DNA of 64,000 bases from Aquimonas sp046318115 (GTDB taxonomy: Bacteria > Pseudomonadota > Gammaproteobacteria > Xanthomonadales > Xanthomonadaceae): the NCBI GenBank assembly GCA_046318115.1, contig JBKCVA010000078.1:62001-126000 (forward strand), given 5' to 3'. The notes beneath the pieces are model-generated. The model searched no databases and was not told where the DNA came from. It saw nothing but the letters and a program-made list of their open reading frames with translations. Both the position numbers and the translations under genes were made by a program. Below, piece by piece: positions 35,051 through 43,780 of this stretch (position 1 is its first letter; every line of letters starts with the position of its first letter).

Positions 35051-35530
35051 ATGAAAGTCGAAGAAAACCGCGTCGTCCGTTTCCATTACACCGTGTCCGA
35101 AGGCGGCCGCGAAGTCGAGAGCTCGCGCAGCGCCGGCGAGCCACTGTCCGTGCTGTTCGGCAAGGGTGGCCTCATCCCCGGCGTCGAGAAGGCGCTCGAG
35201 GGGCGCGAGGCCGGAGACACGGTGCAGGCGGAGGTCAGCCCGGAGGAGGGCTACGGCCCTTACCGCCCCGAGTTGACCCAGCGCGTGCCCAAGAAGCACT
35301 TCAAGAACATGCCGCTGGCCGTGGGCCAGACGGTGGTGATGCAGACCCAGCAGGGCCCGCGTCCGATCACCATCAAGAAGGTCGGCATGAGCGTGGTCGA
35401 CATTGACCTCAACCATCCGATGGCCGGCAAGCAGCTCAGCTTCGACATCGAGATCCTCGAAGTGCGCGAAGCGTCTGCGGAGGAGATCGATCACGGTCAC
35501 GTCCACGGCGAAGGCGGCGTGCAGCATTGA
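35051..35530 (+). CDS. FKBP-type peptidyl-prolyl isomerase, SlyD-like
   Basis: 159 aa cytosolic proline isomerase/chaperone. The FKBP core has VVRFHYTVSEGGREVESS, LFGKGGLIPGVEKALEGREA and EVSPEEGYGPYRPELTQRVP. An inserted flap domain of about 65 residues follows (KKHFKNMPLAVGQTVVMQTQ onward), as in SlyD, and DIDLNHPMAGKQLSFDIEIL closes the fold. The tail is short and His-containing (IDHGHVHGEGGVQH), suggesting weak metal binding compared with the long His-rich tail of E. coli SlyD. Divergent from the NlpC/P60 gene with start codons touching; a strong hairpin follows the stop. Confidence 0.92.
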   Translation: MKVEENRVVRFHYTVSEGGREVESSRSAGEPLSVLFGKGGLIPGVEKALEGREAGDTVQAEVSPEEGYGPYRPELTQRVPKKHFKNMPLAVGQTVVMQTQQGPRPITIKKVGMSVVDIDLNHPMAGKQLSFDIEILEVREASAEEIDHGHVHGEGGVQH

Positions 35531-35537
35531 GGGATCT

Positions 35538-35565
35538 GCTGCCTCCGCCGCGCGGCGGAGGCAGC
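35538..35565 (+). terminator. hairpin terminator after the FKBP gene
   Basis: Perfect palindrome GCTGCCTCCGCC/GGCGGAGGCAGC with a GCGC loop, eight bases after the stop codon. The T-run is weak (TCGATTCG), so efficiency is unclear. Confidence 0.65.
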
Positions 35566-35567
35566 TC

Positions 35568-35582
35568 GATTCGGGATTCGGG
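35568..35582. repeat. GATTCGG heptamer tract (short)
   Basis: Two copies of GATTCGG just behind the FKBP terminator. The remainder of the gap to the tRNA shows no gene. Confidence 0.5.
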
Positions 35583-35777
35583 AAGCGCCGGAGCGCCGGA
35601 GCCTGAGGCTCTCGCCGTCCTCACTTGAGAAGCGCGCCTGAAGCGTCGGCTGAGAGGCGGGCGCGGCCCGGGATTCCAAGTCGCCGCGCTCATCGTCGAC
35701 GCGGCTGTCGCTGTGGCGAGGCTGCGCGAAGATCGAGGCGCTGTCTGCCCTCTCTGTTTCGAATGCCCAGAAAGCAG

Positions 35778-35803
35778 AAGGCCCGCTCTTTCGAGCGGGC
35801 CTT
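35778..35803 (-). terminator. tRNA-Leu terminator
   Basis: On the minus strand AAGGCCCGCTC-GAAA-GAGCGGGCCTT, an 11-bp stem with a GAAA tetraloop, starts 13 bp past the tRNA 3' end and is followed by CTGCTTTC. Typical intrinsic terminator of a stable-RNA gene. Confidence 0.85.
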
Positions 35804-35815
35804 CCGGCTTCAAAC

Positions 35816-35900
<85 letters not shown>

Positions 35901-35948
35901 AGGTGCCTTGCGATGAGCAGCTTTCGCTGCAGCACCGAAGAGCCGCGC

Positions 35949-35977
35949 ACTTTACGGATCGGATTTCCGACTGTCAA
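35949..35977 (-). promoter_or_regulatory. sigma-70 promoter of tRNA-Leu
   Basis: Minus strand: consensus -35 TTGACA (35977-35972), 17-bp spacer, -10 TAAAGT (35954-35949), followed by a GC-rich discriminator GCGCGG typical of stringently controlled stable-RNA promoters. Confidence 0.85.
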
Positions 35978-36020
35978 CCGCCGTGCGAGGATTTTTTAGG
36001 TCGAGGTGTACCATGCGTGC

Positions 36021-38429
36021 ATGAGCAAACGCCCAAGCAAACCCGGCCCGCGTCGCGGCACCGGCACCAAGCCTTCCAGCGGAACGAGCGCTTCCCCTTC
36101 CAAGCCGCGTGGCAAGTCGTCCAAGCCGGCGCCCTGGCTGCCCGACCTGCCCCCGGCGCCGCTGCCTCCACCGCCCTCGCGCATGGCCTCGCCGGACGAC
36201 GTCCTGCCGCGCCCACGCGGCCGGCTGCCCAAGCCTGCGGTGGCCGACCCCTACGCCGAGCGCGAGGCGAGCAAGTACGAGAACCCGATCGCCAGTCGCG
36301 AGGCCATCCTCCAGCACCTCGAGGCCAAGGGTGAGCCCGTCACCGCCGAGGATCTTGCCGCCGATCTCCAGTTGACCGCCCCCGAACGCTTCGATGCCCT
36401 CGGCAATCGCCTGCGCGCGATGCTCCGCGACGGCCAACTGCTGGTGAACCGTCGCGGCGGCTACGCGCCCGCCAAAAAGCTCGATCTGATCGCTGGTGTC
36501 GTGCTGGCAAACGCGGACGGCTTCGGCTTCCTGCGTCGCGATGCGGGCGGGGATGACGTGTTCCTTCCGCCCATGCAGATGCGCCAGGTGCTGCATGGCG
36601 ACCGCGTGCTGGTCAGCATCACCGGGCTGGATCGCCGGGGCCGCCCCGAGGGCGCGATCGTCGAGGTGCTGGAGCGTCGCACCCAGCGCGTGGTGGGCCG
36701 CTTCCAGGAGAACGATGGCATCGCCAGTGTGGTGCCGGACGACCGCCGCATCCACCAGGAAATCCTGATCCCGCCGAACGCCCGCGGCGAGGCCCGCAGC
36801 GGCCAGATTGTCGTCTGCGAGATCACCCAGGCGCCGTCCTCGCATCGCCTGCCGATCGGCCGCATCCTCACCACACTTGGCGAGGCGCTGACGGCCTCGC
36901 TGGCGGTCGAAATGGCCATCCACGGCCATGACATCCCGAACGTGTGGCCGCAGCACGTGCTGGAACAGGCGGCCAGCGTGAGCCTCGAAGTTGGGGCGAA
37001 CGAGATCGGTGAACGCGTCGATCTGCGCGATCTGCCGCTGGTCACGATCGATGGCGAGACCGCACGCGATTTCGACGACGCCGTGTACTGCGAGACCACC
37101 CGCAACGGCTATCGCCTGATCGTCGCGATTGCCGACGTGTCCTACTACGTGCGTCCGGGCACGCCGCTGGATGACGAGGCGCAGAAGCGCGCGACCTCGG
37201 TCTACTTCCCCGGTTACGTGGTGCCGATGCTGCCGGAGACGCTGTCCAACGGGATCTGCTCGCTGAATCCGAAAGTCGATCGCATGTGCTTCGTCTGCGA
37301 TATGCGCATCAATGCGGATGGCGAGGTCACCAAGTCGAGCTTCTACGAAGCGGTGATGCGCTCGCATGCGCGTCTGACCTACACCCAGGTGTGGGCCGCC
37401 GTTGGCGAGCAGGACGAGGGCGCGCGTGCGCAGCTGGGCGCCGTGCTGCCGCACGTCGAAAACCTCTACGCGCTCTACCACGTGCTGGCCGCGCAGCGGC
37501 AGCGCCGCGGCGCGATCGAGTTCGAGAGCACCGAGGTCGATTTCCGTCTCGGCCCGGGAGGTGAAGTGATCCAGGCTGCGCCGCAGCCGCGCAACGACGC
37601 GCACAAGCTCATCGAGGAGTGCATGATCGCGGCCAATGTGCAGGCTGCGCTGTATCTCCTGAAGAAGAAGATCCCGGCGCCCTACCGTGTTCACGACCGG
37701 CCCCCGGAGTCGAAGTATGGCGAGCTGCTGGAGTTCCTGAAGGGCTTCGGGCTGAAGCTGCCGGAGTGGTCGAAGGTGACCCCGGGCGACTACACCGCGC
37801 TGCTGCGCAAGATCCGCAAACGCGACGACTGCGAGCTGCTGGAGACCGTGCTGCTGCGTTCGCAGGCGCTGGCGGTATATCAGCCCGAGAACATCGGCCA
37901 TTTCGGCCTGGCGCTGGAGGCCTACGCCCACTTCACCAGCCCGATCCGGCGCTATCCGGACCTGCTGGTCCACCGCGCGATCAAACACGCCCTGATCGGC
38001 GGCCGAGCCACCAGCTACCTCTATGCCGCGCACGACATGGCAGCGCTGAGCCTGCAGTGCAGCGAGCGCAGCCGACGCGCCGAGGAAGCCGAGCGCGAAG
38101 TCGATGAGCGCTACCGCTGCGCCTTCATGGAGCGCCACGTCGGCGCCGAGTTCGACGGCACCATCGCCGGCGTCACCAGCTTTGGCCTGTTCGTCGAGCT
38201 GGACGAGTCGAAAATCAGCGGTCTGGTGCATGTCACCCAGTTGCCCAACGACTACTACCACTTCGATCCGGCGCAGCGCCTGCTGCGCGGAGAGCGCCAG
38301 GGCCGCGTGCACCAGCTTGGTGACAAGGTGCGGGTACTGGTGCTGCGAGCCTCGATCGAGGACCGCAAGATCGACTTCCGCCTCGTCGAGGGCGGCAAGA
38401 AGTCGAAAAAGGTGGGAGTGAGCCGATGA
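36021..38429 (+). CDS. rnr: ribonuclease R
   Basis: 802 aa 3'-5' exoribonuclease degrading structured RNA. ATG 36021 is chosen; GTG 36006, in frame and after AGGTCGAG, is an equally possible start. An unusual Lys/Pro/Ser-rich N-terminal extension of about 80 residues precedes the standard start (YAEREASKYENPIASREAIL). A helix-turn-helix and cold-shock domains follow. The RNB catalytic centre then has DLPLVTIDGETARDFDDAVY (metal-binding Asp cluster, about 350-365), ADVSYYVRPGTPLD and GHFGLALEAYAHFTSPIRRY. The S1 domain (GTIAGVTSFGLFVELDE) ends the protein, and the long Lys-rich C-terminal tail of E. coli RNase R is missing. Overlaps rlmB by 4 bp. Confidence 0.96.
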   Translation: MSKRPSKPGPRRGTGTKPSSGTSASPSKPRGKSSKPAPWLPDLPPAPLPPPPSRMASPDDVLPRPRGRLPKPAVADPYAEREASKYENPIASREAILQHLEAKGEPVTAEDLAADLQLTAPERFDALGNRLRAMLRDGQLLVNRRGGYAPAKKLDLIAGVVLANADGFGFLRRDAGGDDVFLPPMQMRQVLHGDRVLVSITGLDRRGRPEGAIVEVLERRTQRVVGRFQENDGIASVVPDDRRIHQEILIPPNARGEARSGQIVVCEITQAPSSHRLPIGRILTTLGEALTASLAVEMAIHGHDIPNVWPQHVLEQAASVSLEVGANEIGERVDLRDLPLVTIDGETARDFDDAVYCETTRNGYRLIVAIADVSYYVRPGTPLDDEAQKRATSVYFPGYVVPMLPETLSNGICSLNPKVDRMCFVCDMRINADGEVTKSSFYEAVMRSHARLTYTQVWAAVGEQDEGARAQLGAVLPHVENLYALYHVLAAQRQRRGAIEFESTEVDFRLGPGGEVIQAAPQPRNDAHKLIEECMIAANVQAALYLLKKKIPAPYRVHDRPPESKYGELLEFLKGFGLKLPEWSKVTPGDYTALLRKIRKRDDCELLETVLLRSQALAVYQPENIGHFGLALEAYAHFTSPIRRYPDLLVHRAIKHALIGGRATSYLYAAHDMAALSLQCSERSRRAEEAEREVDERYRCAFMERHVGAEFDGTIAGVTSFGLFVELDESKISGLVHVTQLPNDYYHFDPAQRLLRGERQGRVHQLGDKVRVLVLRASIEDRKIDFRLVEGGKKSKKVGVSR

Positions 38430-39154
38430 GCGACTGGATTGCCGGCATCAACGCCGTTGCCGCCGCGTTGGAGGCAGGGCAGGACCTTGCCGAGGTGCTC
38501 ATCGACGGCAAGGCCAAGAACCCGCGTCTGGCCGAGATCGGCAGCGCTGCCAAGGCTGCGGGCATCGCCCTGCGCTTCGTGCCCTTGGATCAGATCGAAC
38601 GCCAGGCCGCTGGCGCGCGGCATCAGGGCGTGATCGCGCGCGTGCAGTCGACCCGGATCTACGACGAGCGCGACCTCGAAGGTCTGATTGAAGCCTCGGC
38701 GAAACCGCTGTTGCTGATCCTCGACGGCGTTCAGGACCCTCACAACCTGGGCGCCTGCCTGCGTTCGGCCGCGGCCGCCGGCGCTACCGCCGTGATCGTG
38801 CCGAAGGACCGCGCCGCCACGCTGACGCCAACGGCGCGCAAGGTGGCTGCCGGCGGCGCCGAGCGCGTGCCGCTGGTGCGCGTGACCAACCTCGCGCGCT
38901 GCATGAAGGATCTGCAGGACGCCGGCATCTGGATCGTCGGCCTGGCCGGTGAGGCCGAGTCCAGTCTCTACAGCGTCGATTTGAAGGGCCCGATGGCGAT
39001 CGCGATGGGCGGCGAGGGCGAGGGTCTGCGTCGCCTGACTCGCGAGCACTGCGACTACCTGGCCAAGATTCCCATGGCCTCGGGCATGGAGAGCTTGAAC
39101 GTATCGGTGGCGGCGGGCATCAGTCTGTTCGAGGCAGTGCGGCAGCGCGGTTGA
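38426..39154 (+). CDS. rlmB: 23S rRNA (guanosine-2251-2'-O) methyltransferase
   Basis: 242 aa SPOUT enzyme using S-adenosylmethionine to methylate G2251 in the ribosomal P-loop region. An N-terminal L30e-like substrate domain (WIAGINAVAAALEAGQDL) is followed by the SPOUT knot. Motif 1 is VQDPHNLGACLRSAAAAGA with Asn and Arg, motif 2 is AMGGEGEGLRRL, and motif 3 is IPMASGMESLNVSVAAGISL. The start codon overlaps the rnr stop (ATGA), the same rnr-rlmB order as in E. coli. Confidence 0.97.
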   Translation: MSDWIAGINAVAAALEAGQDLAEVLIDGKAKNPRLAEIGSAAKAAGIALRFVPLDQIERQAAGARHQGVIARVQSTRIYDERDLEGLIEASAKPLLLILDGVQDPHNLGACLRSAAAAGATAVIVPKDRAATLTPTARKVAAGGAERVPLVRVTNLARCMKDLQDAGIWIVGLAGEAESSLYSVDLKGPMAIAMGGEGEGLRRLTREHCDYLAKIPMASGMESLNVSVAAGISLFEAVRQRG

Positions 39155-39218
39155 CTGCCGCGAAGAGGCACTCAACACCGGGCATGCGAGCGGTGCACTC
39201 CCGGGTCGCTGTCATCGC

Positions 39219-39241
39219 ACTGGGGAACCCCATGCCCCAGT
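39219..39241. terminator. possible terminator between convergent rlmB and metF
   Basis: ACTGGGG/CCCCAGT stem (7 bp) with a 9-nt loop, followed on the plus strand by TATTGCC. Suitable mainly for rlmB; modest. Confidence 0.45.
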
Positions 39242-39248
39242 TATTGCC

Positions 39249-40082
39249 TCAATCGAGCCGCTCCAGCACCGCCAGCGTCGGCTTCGAGAGGTTCAGCGAG
39301 TAGAAGTGGAGCTCGGGCGCTCCGCCTTCGATCAGGCGTCGGCACAGCTTGGCCACGGCGTCGGCGCCGAACTCGCGCACTGCCGCGGCATCGTCGCCGT
39401 AGGCCTGCATGCGCTTGGCCATCCAGCGGGGGATCTCGGCGCCGCACATCTCGGAGAATCGCCGCAGCTGGCTGTAGTTCGAGATCGGCATGATGCCGGG
39501 CACGATCGGGATGTCGATGCCCTCGCGGCGCACCGAATCGACGAAAGCGAAGTAGGCGTCGGCGTTGTAGAAGTACTGGGTAATCGCGGAGTTGGCGCCG
39601 GCGCGCACCTTGGTGCAGAAGTGCTTGAGGTCGGCGAGGGCGTCGTCGGCCTGCGGATGCACTTCCGGGTAGGCGGCCACCTCTATGTGGAAGTGCTCGC
39701 CGGTTTCGGCGCGGATGAACGCGACCAGCTCGCTGGCGTAGCGGAAGTCGCCGGGCCGGGCCATGCCCGAGGGCAGATCACCGCGCAGGGCGACGATGCG
39801 GCGGCAGCCGATCTCGCGGTAGCGCTGCAGAAGCTCGCGGATCTCTTCGCGCGTGCCGCCCATGCAGGAAAGATGCGGGGCGGCGTCGAGCCCGTGCTGC
39901 TCGTGCAGGCGGCGTACGGTGTCGGCGGTGTAGGACAGGGTCGAGCCGCCGGCGCCGAAGGTCACCGAAACGAAGCGTGGACTGTATTCCTTGAGCTTTT
40001 CTGCGCTGCGGTCGAGCTGGCTGCGCTGCTCGTCGGTCTTGGGCGGAAAGAATTCGAAGGACAGCGAGGGCAGGGCAGGCAT
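39249..40082 (-). CDS. metF: methylenetetrahydrofolate reductase
   Basis: 277 aa FAD enzyme reducing 5,10-methylene-THF to 5-methyl-THF for methionine synthesis. The start at 40082 gives MPALPSLSFEFFPPKTDEQR, with the catalytic Glu in FEFFPPK (about residue 10). FVSVTFGAGGSTL, CRRIVALRGDLPSGM (Asp near FAD N1), ANSAITQYFYNADAYF and PIVPGIMPISNYSQLRRF follow. Slightly shorter than E. coli MetF (296). The 266-bp upstream region was checked for SAM or SAH riboswitch cores and none was recognised. Divergent from the hemP operon. Confidence 0.96.
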   Translation of the reverse strand: MPALPSLSFEFFPPKTDEQRSQLDRSAEKLKEYSPRFVSVTFGAGGSTLSYTADTVRRLHEQHGLDAAPHLSCMGGTREEIRELLQRYREIGCRRIVALRGDLPSGMARPGDFRYASELVAFIRAETGEHFHIEVAAYPEVHPQADDALADLKHFCTKVRAGANSAITQYFYNADAYFAFVDSVRREGIDIPIVPGIMPISNYSQLRRFSEMCGAEIPRWMAKRMQAYGDDAAAVREFGADAVAKLCRRLIEGGAPELHFYSLNLSKPTLAVLERLD

Positions 40083-40278
40083 GTATCGCTCTATCGCGAT
40101 GGAAGGTGAGCGCGATGGTAGCTGCATGTGCGCGCTGCGGGAAGCATGCATGCCTGTGCCCGGGTGCGCGGCACCGTGCGCGCCGCACGGTACCCATCGA
40201 AAGCCGTCAGGCTCTGCAACCGGATGCGGCCGTCGCGCACCCCGGCGAACGCCGTCATTGCCGCCCCCGAGTGGCTGC

Positions 40279-40310
40279 TTGACTGGCAAACGCGAATCGT
40301 TATCATCCGC
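40279..40310 (+). promoter_or_regulatory. hemP promoter overlapping a Fur-box-like sequence
   Basis: -35 TTGACT (40279-40284), 16-bp spacer, -10 TATCAT (40301-40306), about 43 bp before the hemP ATG. The stretch 40292-40310 (GCGAATCGTTATCATCCGC) matches the 19-bp Fur consensus GATAATGATAATCATTATC at 11 positions and covers the -10, so iron-loaded Fur would block it. Confidence 0.7.
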
Positions 40311-40348
40311 AGCCACGGTGTCCTTCACCCCGCACCGGGAGAGCTGAC

Positions 40349-40567
40349 ATGACCTTGAACCCCGCTGTTTCCGATGTTGCTTGCACGCAGGCCTTCGACA
40401 CCTCCGCTTCGATGTCGCCGTCCCGCGGCCCGATGCGAAGCGCTGCCCGCGAGACCATCGACAGCCACGCCCTGCTGCGCGGCGGTCGTGAGCTGGTGAT
40501 CGTGCACGGTGAGCACGAGTACCGCCTGCGCCTGACCCAGAACGACAAGCTGATCCTGACCAAGTGA
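40349..40567 (+). CDS. hemP: hemin uptake protein HemP
   Basis: 72 aa. The ATG at 40349 follows a GGGAGAG ribosome site. The C-terminal half is the HemP domain: SHALLRGGRELVIVHGEHEY then RLRLTQNDKLILTK, with the invariant YRLRxTxxxKLILTK end. HemP is a small protein encoded ahead of heme receptors in Fur-controlled operons; in Burkholderia it is reported to act as a positive regulator of the receptor gene. The first 35 residues are poorly conserved and Ser-rich. First gene of the heme operon. Confidence 0.93.
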   Translation: MTLNPAVSDVACTQAFDTSASMSPSRGPMRSAARETIDSHALLRGGRELVIVHGEHEYRLRLTQNDKLILTK

Positions 40568-40765
40568 TCTGAACCGACTGAGGCCGCCCTCGCGGTGTGC
40601 CAGACGAGACGGACTCCCGCGTCCGCCGAAGCCGGGCTGCTGGACTCGATATGGAAGTATCGAACTCCAGTTGCGGCCCGCAGTGCCGCAACGCTCGACC
40701 CCAACCGCCAGCCAGCGCCCCAGGCGTGAGCCCGCTCCGACACCCGATGTTCTCTCGGAGCCCCG

Positions 40766-43066
40766 ATGCCCACCCTGCGTTTAGCTCCAACGCGTCCAAC
40801 GGCGCTTGCCGTTGCGCTCGCCCTCGCACTCCTGACGCCTTGCGCCGCCACCCATGCGGCGAGCTCCGCGCCTTCCGAAGCGGACGACGCGGCTTTTGAT
40901 CGGCTCGATCGCATCGTCGTCTCGGCCACCTTCACCGAGGCCGCAGTCGCCAGCCTGCCCAGTGTGATCAGCGCCATCGATCGCTCCCAGCTTCAGCGCG
41001 AGCTGGCGATGAACCTGCGCGACGCCGTGCGCTATGAGCCTGGCGTGTCCGTGCGCTCGAGCTTTGGTCGCTTCGGCCTTGGCGACTTCCGTATCCGCGG
41101 CCTCGAAGGCAATCGCGTGCTGATCGAGACCGATGGCATTGCCGTGTCCGATGCCTTCGCTATCGGCAGCTTCTCCAGCGCCGGGCGGATCAGCATTGAT
41201 CCGGCCACGCTGAAGGCCATCGAGATCGTGCGCGGCCCCGGCTCCTCGCTGTATGGCTCGGATGCGTTGGGCGGCGTCGTCGCGCTGCAGACCGTCGATG
41301 CCGAAGATCTGGTGCGCGAGGGCGAAGATCGCGGCATCGCACTGCGCATGGGCACCTCGGGCGAGGACTTCGGTGCCTTCGGCGGCAGCTCCGCGGCCTT
41401 TGTGGGAGAACGCTGGTCGGGCCTCGCCGTGCTGAATCGTCGCGAGGGTCGCGAGCCGCGCAATCAGGGCGAAGACCGCAGCGATGGCGCCGCGCGAACC
41501 CGCTCGAATCCGCAGGACACCGCTCAGAGCAGCCTGCTCGCCAAGCTCGGCTTCGCCCCAGACGCTGACCAGCGCTGGACGCTGACGGTCGAGGGCAACG
41601 AGGCGCGCGCCCTCACCGACGTGCGCAGCGCACGTACCACCACATCGGGCCCGGGCCTGCCGGTGCGCGTGCTCGACCTGCAGGGCGATGATCGCCAGAC
41701 CCGCGCGCGGCTCAGCCTGCGCCACGCCTGGAGCGGCCTGAACAGCGCCGTGGCCGACAGCCTGCGCTGGCAGGTGTATCGTCAGGACAGCGAGACCACC
41801 CAGCGCACTTTCGAGGAGCGCGTCAGCCTCGCTGCAGCCGGACCTATCAACCCGACCCGCCGCGAGCGCGAGTTCAACTTCGATCAGCGCGTGTACGGCG
41901 CTGAGTTCACCGCCCACAAGGCCTTCACCCTCGGGAGCGCGGAGCATCGCCTCACCTGGGGTCTGGACCTCAGGCTGAGCGACATTCGGCAGAAGCGCGA
42001 TGGCCGCAGCATCAACCGGCTCACCGGTGCGGTCAGCACCACGATCTCGCCCGATGTGTTTCCGGTGCGCGACTTTCCGGTCAGTCGCACCACCGCGGCG
42101 GGGCTCTACCTGCAGGACGAGATCGAAACGGCCGACGCGGCCTGGCGTTTCATCCCTGGACTGCGCATCGACCACTACGCGCTCGACCCCGAGCGTGATC
42201 CGATCTTCGCGGCCGACAATCCGGGTGTGGCGCTGGCGGACGTGCGCGAGACCTCGGTGTCGCCGAAGTTCGGTGCGGTGCGTCGCCTGGGCGAGCGCTA
42301 CAGCGCCTTCGCCGGCTATGCGCGGGGCTTCCGTTCGCCGCCCTACAACGACGTCAATCTCGGCTTCACCAATCTGCAGTTCGGCTACACGGCGATCCCG
42401 AATCCGGACCTGAAGCCCGAGACCTCGGACGGCATCGAGCTCGGCCTGCGCCGGCAGGATGCCGACTTCTGGTGGACCCTGTCGGGCTACGCCAACCGCT
42501 ACCGCGACTTCATCGAATCCTTGCGCAGCGTGGGCGTCGATCCCGCGACTGGCCTGCTGGTGTTCCAGTCGCAGAACGTTTCGCGCGCGCGCATCCACGG
42601 CGTCGAGCTGAAGGGCGGCTGGGGCCTGGGCAGCGTCTGGCCCGCGCTTGAGAACGTCGAGCTGCGCTTTGCCGCGGCGCACGCCAAAGGCCGAGACACC
42701 ACGGCGGATCGGCCGCTCAGCTCGGTGGACCCGCTGAGCGGCGTGCTGGGCTTGCGCTGGAGCGGTGCGCGCAGCTCGGTTGAGCTGGCGCTGCGCGGCG
42801 CGGATCGAAAGCGGGAAGCGGGCACCGTCGCCGCGACGGGCGGGGCAACGCCCGCCTTCGCTGCGCCCGGCTACGGGGTGTTCGATCTGCTCTACGAACT
42901 GGAGTTCGCCGGGCATGCGCGCCTGAACCTCGGCGTCTTCAATCTGGCCGATCGCCGGCACTGGGACTGGGCGGCGGTACCGCAGATCGCGGCCAGCAGC
43001 ACGGTGCTCGATCGCTACACCGCGCCGGGTCGTTACCTCAGCGCACAGATCGAGCTGAGCTTCTAG
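40766..43066 (+). CDS. TonB-dependent heme/hemoglobin receptor
   Basis: 766 aa outer-membrane receptor. The signal peptide is LALAVALALALL-like with a HAASSA cleavage region (about 32). The TonB box and plug are DRIVVSATFTEAAVASLPSV, LRDAVRYEPGVSVRSSFG, FRIRGLEGNRVLIETDG and IEIVRGPGSSLYGSDALGG. In the barrel, YARGFRSPPYNDVNLGF followed by IPNPDLKPETSDGIELGLR corresponds to the FRAP and NPxL motifs of HutA/HmuR-type heme receptors, although here FRAP reads FRSP. The heme-ligand His normally lying between these two motifs is not obvious. The protein ends in Phe (SAQIELSF). The 198-bp gap after hemP contains no gene and could carry a HemP-dependent site. Confidence 0.92.
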   Translation: MPTLRLAPTRPTALAVALALALLTPCAATHAASSAPSEADDAAFDRLDRIVVSATFTEAAVASLPSVISAIDRSQLQRELAMNLRDAVRYEPGVSVRSSFGRFGLGDFRIRGLEGNRVLIETDGIAVSDAFAIGSFSSAGRISIDPATLKAIEIVRGPGSSLYGSDALGGVVALQTVDAEDLVREGEDRGIALRMGTSGEDFGAFGGSSAAFVGERWSGLAVLNRREGREPRNQGEDRSDGAARTRSNPQDTAQSSLLAKLGFAPDADQRWTLTVEGNEARALTDVRSARTTTSGPGLPVRVLDLQGDDRQTRARLSLRHAWSGLNSAVADSLRWQVYRQDSETTQRTFEERVSLAAAGPINPTRREREFNFDQRVYGAEFTAHKAFTLGSAEHRLTWGLDLRLSDIRQKRDGRSINRLTGAVSTTISPDVFPVRDFPVSRTTAAGLYLQDEIETADAAWRFIPGLRIDHYALDPERDPIFAADNPGVALADVRETSVSPKFGAVRRLGERYSAFAGYARGFRSPPYNDVNLGFTNLQFGYTAIPNPDLKPETSDGIELGLRRQDADFWWTLSGYANRYRDFIESLRSVGVDPATGLLVFQSQNVSRARIHGVELKGGWGLGSVWPALENVELRFAAAHAKGRDTTADRPLSSVDPLSGVLGLRWSGARSSVELALRGADRKREAGTVAATGGATPAFAAPGYGVFDLLYELEFAGHARLNLGVFNLADRRHWDWAAVPQIAASSTVLDRYTAPGRYLSAQIELSF

Positions 43067-43107
43067 CGAACTTGCATTGCGCGCCTGCGGGCGCACGGAG
43101 ACCGACC

Positions 43108-43611
43108 ATGTTCGACGCATCCGATAACGCAGAGGCCAGCGCGTTCGAAGCCGACGCGCTGAACGCGGCCGCGCTGCGATTGGCCGACTGGGAGTCCAGC
43201 CTGATCGCTCTCGGTCCGGTGGTCTGTCTGCATCGACGCGAGGACGCGCTGCCGCTGCTGGCCTGGAGTCGCGCGCAGGCGATCAGTGAGGTCGACTCCG
43301 ATGGCCCGCGCGAAGCCCTGCGTTTGTTCGACCTGGAGGGGCAGGCCGCGCTGCAGCTGTGCCTGCTGCCGGACAGCGACTTCCTCGCCTGGGAGCGGCT
43401 CACCCAGCGGCTGCCCCTGCGTGCCGAGGCCCCGGAACCCCTGTGCCGACCGCCGTGGCTGGCGCGGCTGCTGTGGCGCGCGCGCGTGGGTCGCTTCCTG
43501 CACTGGAACGGGCGTCTGCGCTTTGAGCCCTGGGCGGCGATGTCGCCCTGCGGCGAGCGCAGCGCCGAGGTCTGGAGCGCGCGCTGCCGCTGCGGGCCCT
43601 GTCAGCGCTGA
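43108..43611 (+). CDS. putative heme-utilisation accessory protein
   Basis: 167 aa, start at 43108 after GGAG. Soluble, acidic N-terminus (MFDASDNAEASAFEADALNA). A middle with LIALGPVVCLHRREDALPLLAWS and EALRLFDLEGQAALQLCLLP looks like the repeating alpha/beta pattern of heme-trafficking proteins of the HemS/HutX type. The Cys/His content (CLHRRED; CGERSAEVWSARCRCGPCQR at the end) could bind heme or metal. I cannot assign a family with certainty; the position directly behind a heme receptor is the main evidence. Probably cytosolic. Confidence 0.6.
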   Translation: MFDASDNAEASAFEADALNAAALRLADWESSLIALGPVVCLHRREDALPLLAWSRAQAISEVDSDGPREALRLFDLEGQAALQLCLLPDSDFLAWERLTQRLPLRAEAPEPLCRPPWLARLLWRARVGRFLHWNGRLRFEPWAAMSPCGERSAEVWSARCRCGPCQR

Positions 43612-43780
43612 GCGCATGAAGAGGTCTGCGCTCTCCACAGGCCGTGAGCCTGCGGATCGACCTGCTTTCCTGCGGAGACAGCGTCCGCACCGACGTCTTG
43701 ATCGACGAGGTGGGTGCGGGCGCATGTCCTTCGCTTTCCTCCATCGCGCGCTCGCCGCGCGCACCGACCGGGAGTCATCG

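Noticed and set aside
35952..38312. 786-codon minus-strand open frame opposite rnr
   Set aside because: Antisense to RNase R, composition typical of shadow frames, and it runs through the tRNA promoter region.
40083..40278. SAM/SAH riboswitch upstream of metF
   Set aside because: The leader was read for conserved riboswitch cores and none was recognised; only ordinary short GC palindromes are present.
40781..43120. 779-codon minus-strand open frame opposite the heme receptor
   Set aside because: Exact antisense mirror of a well-supported receptor; no domain.
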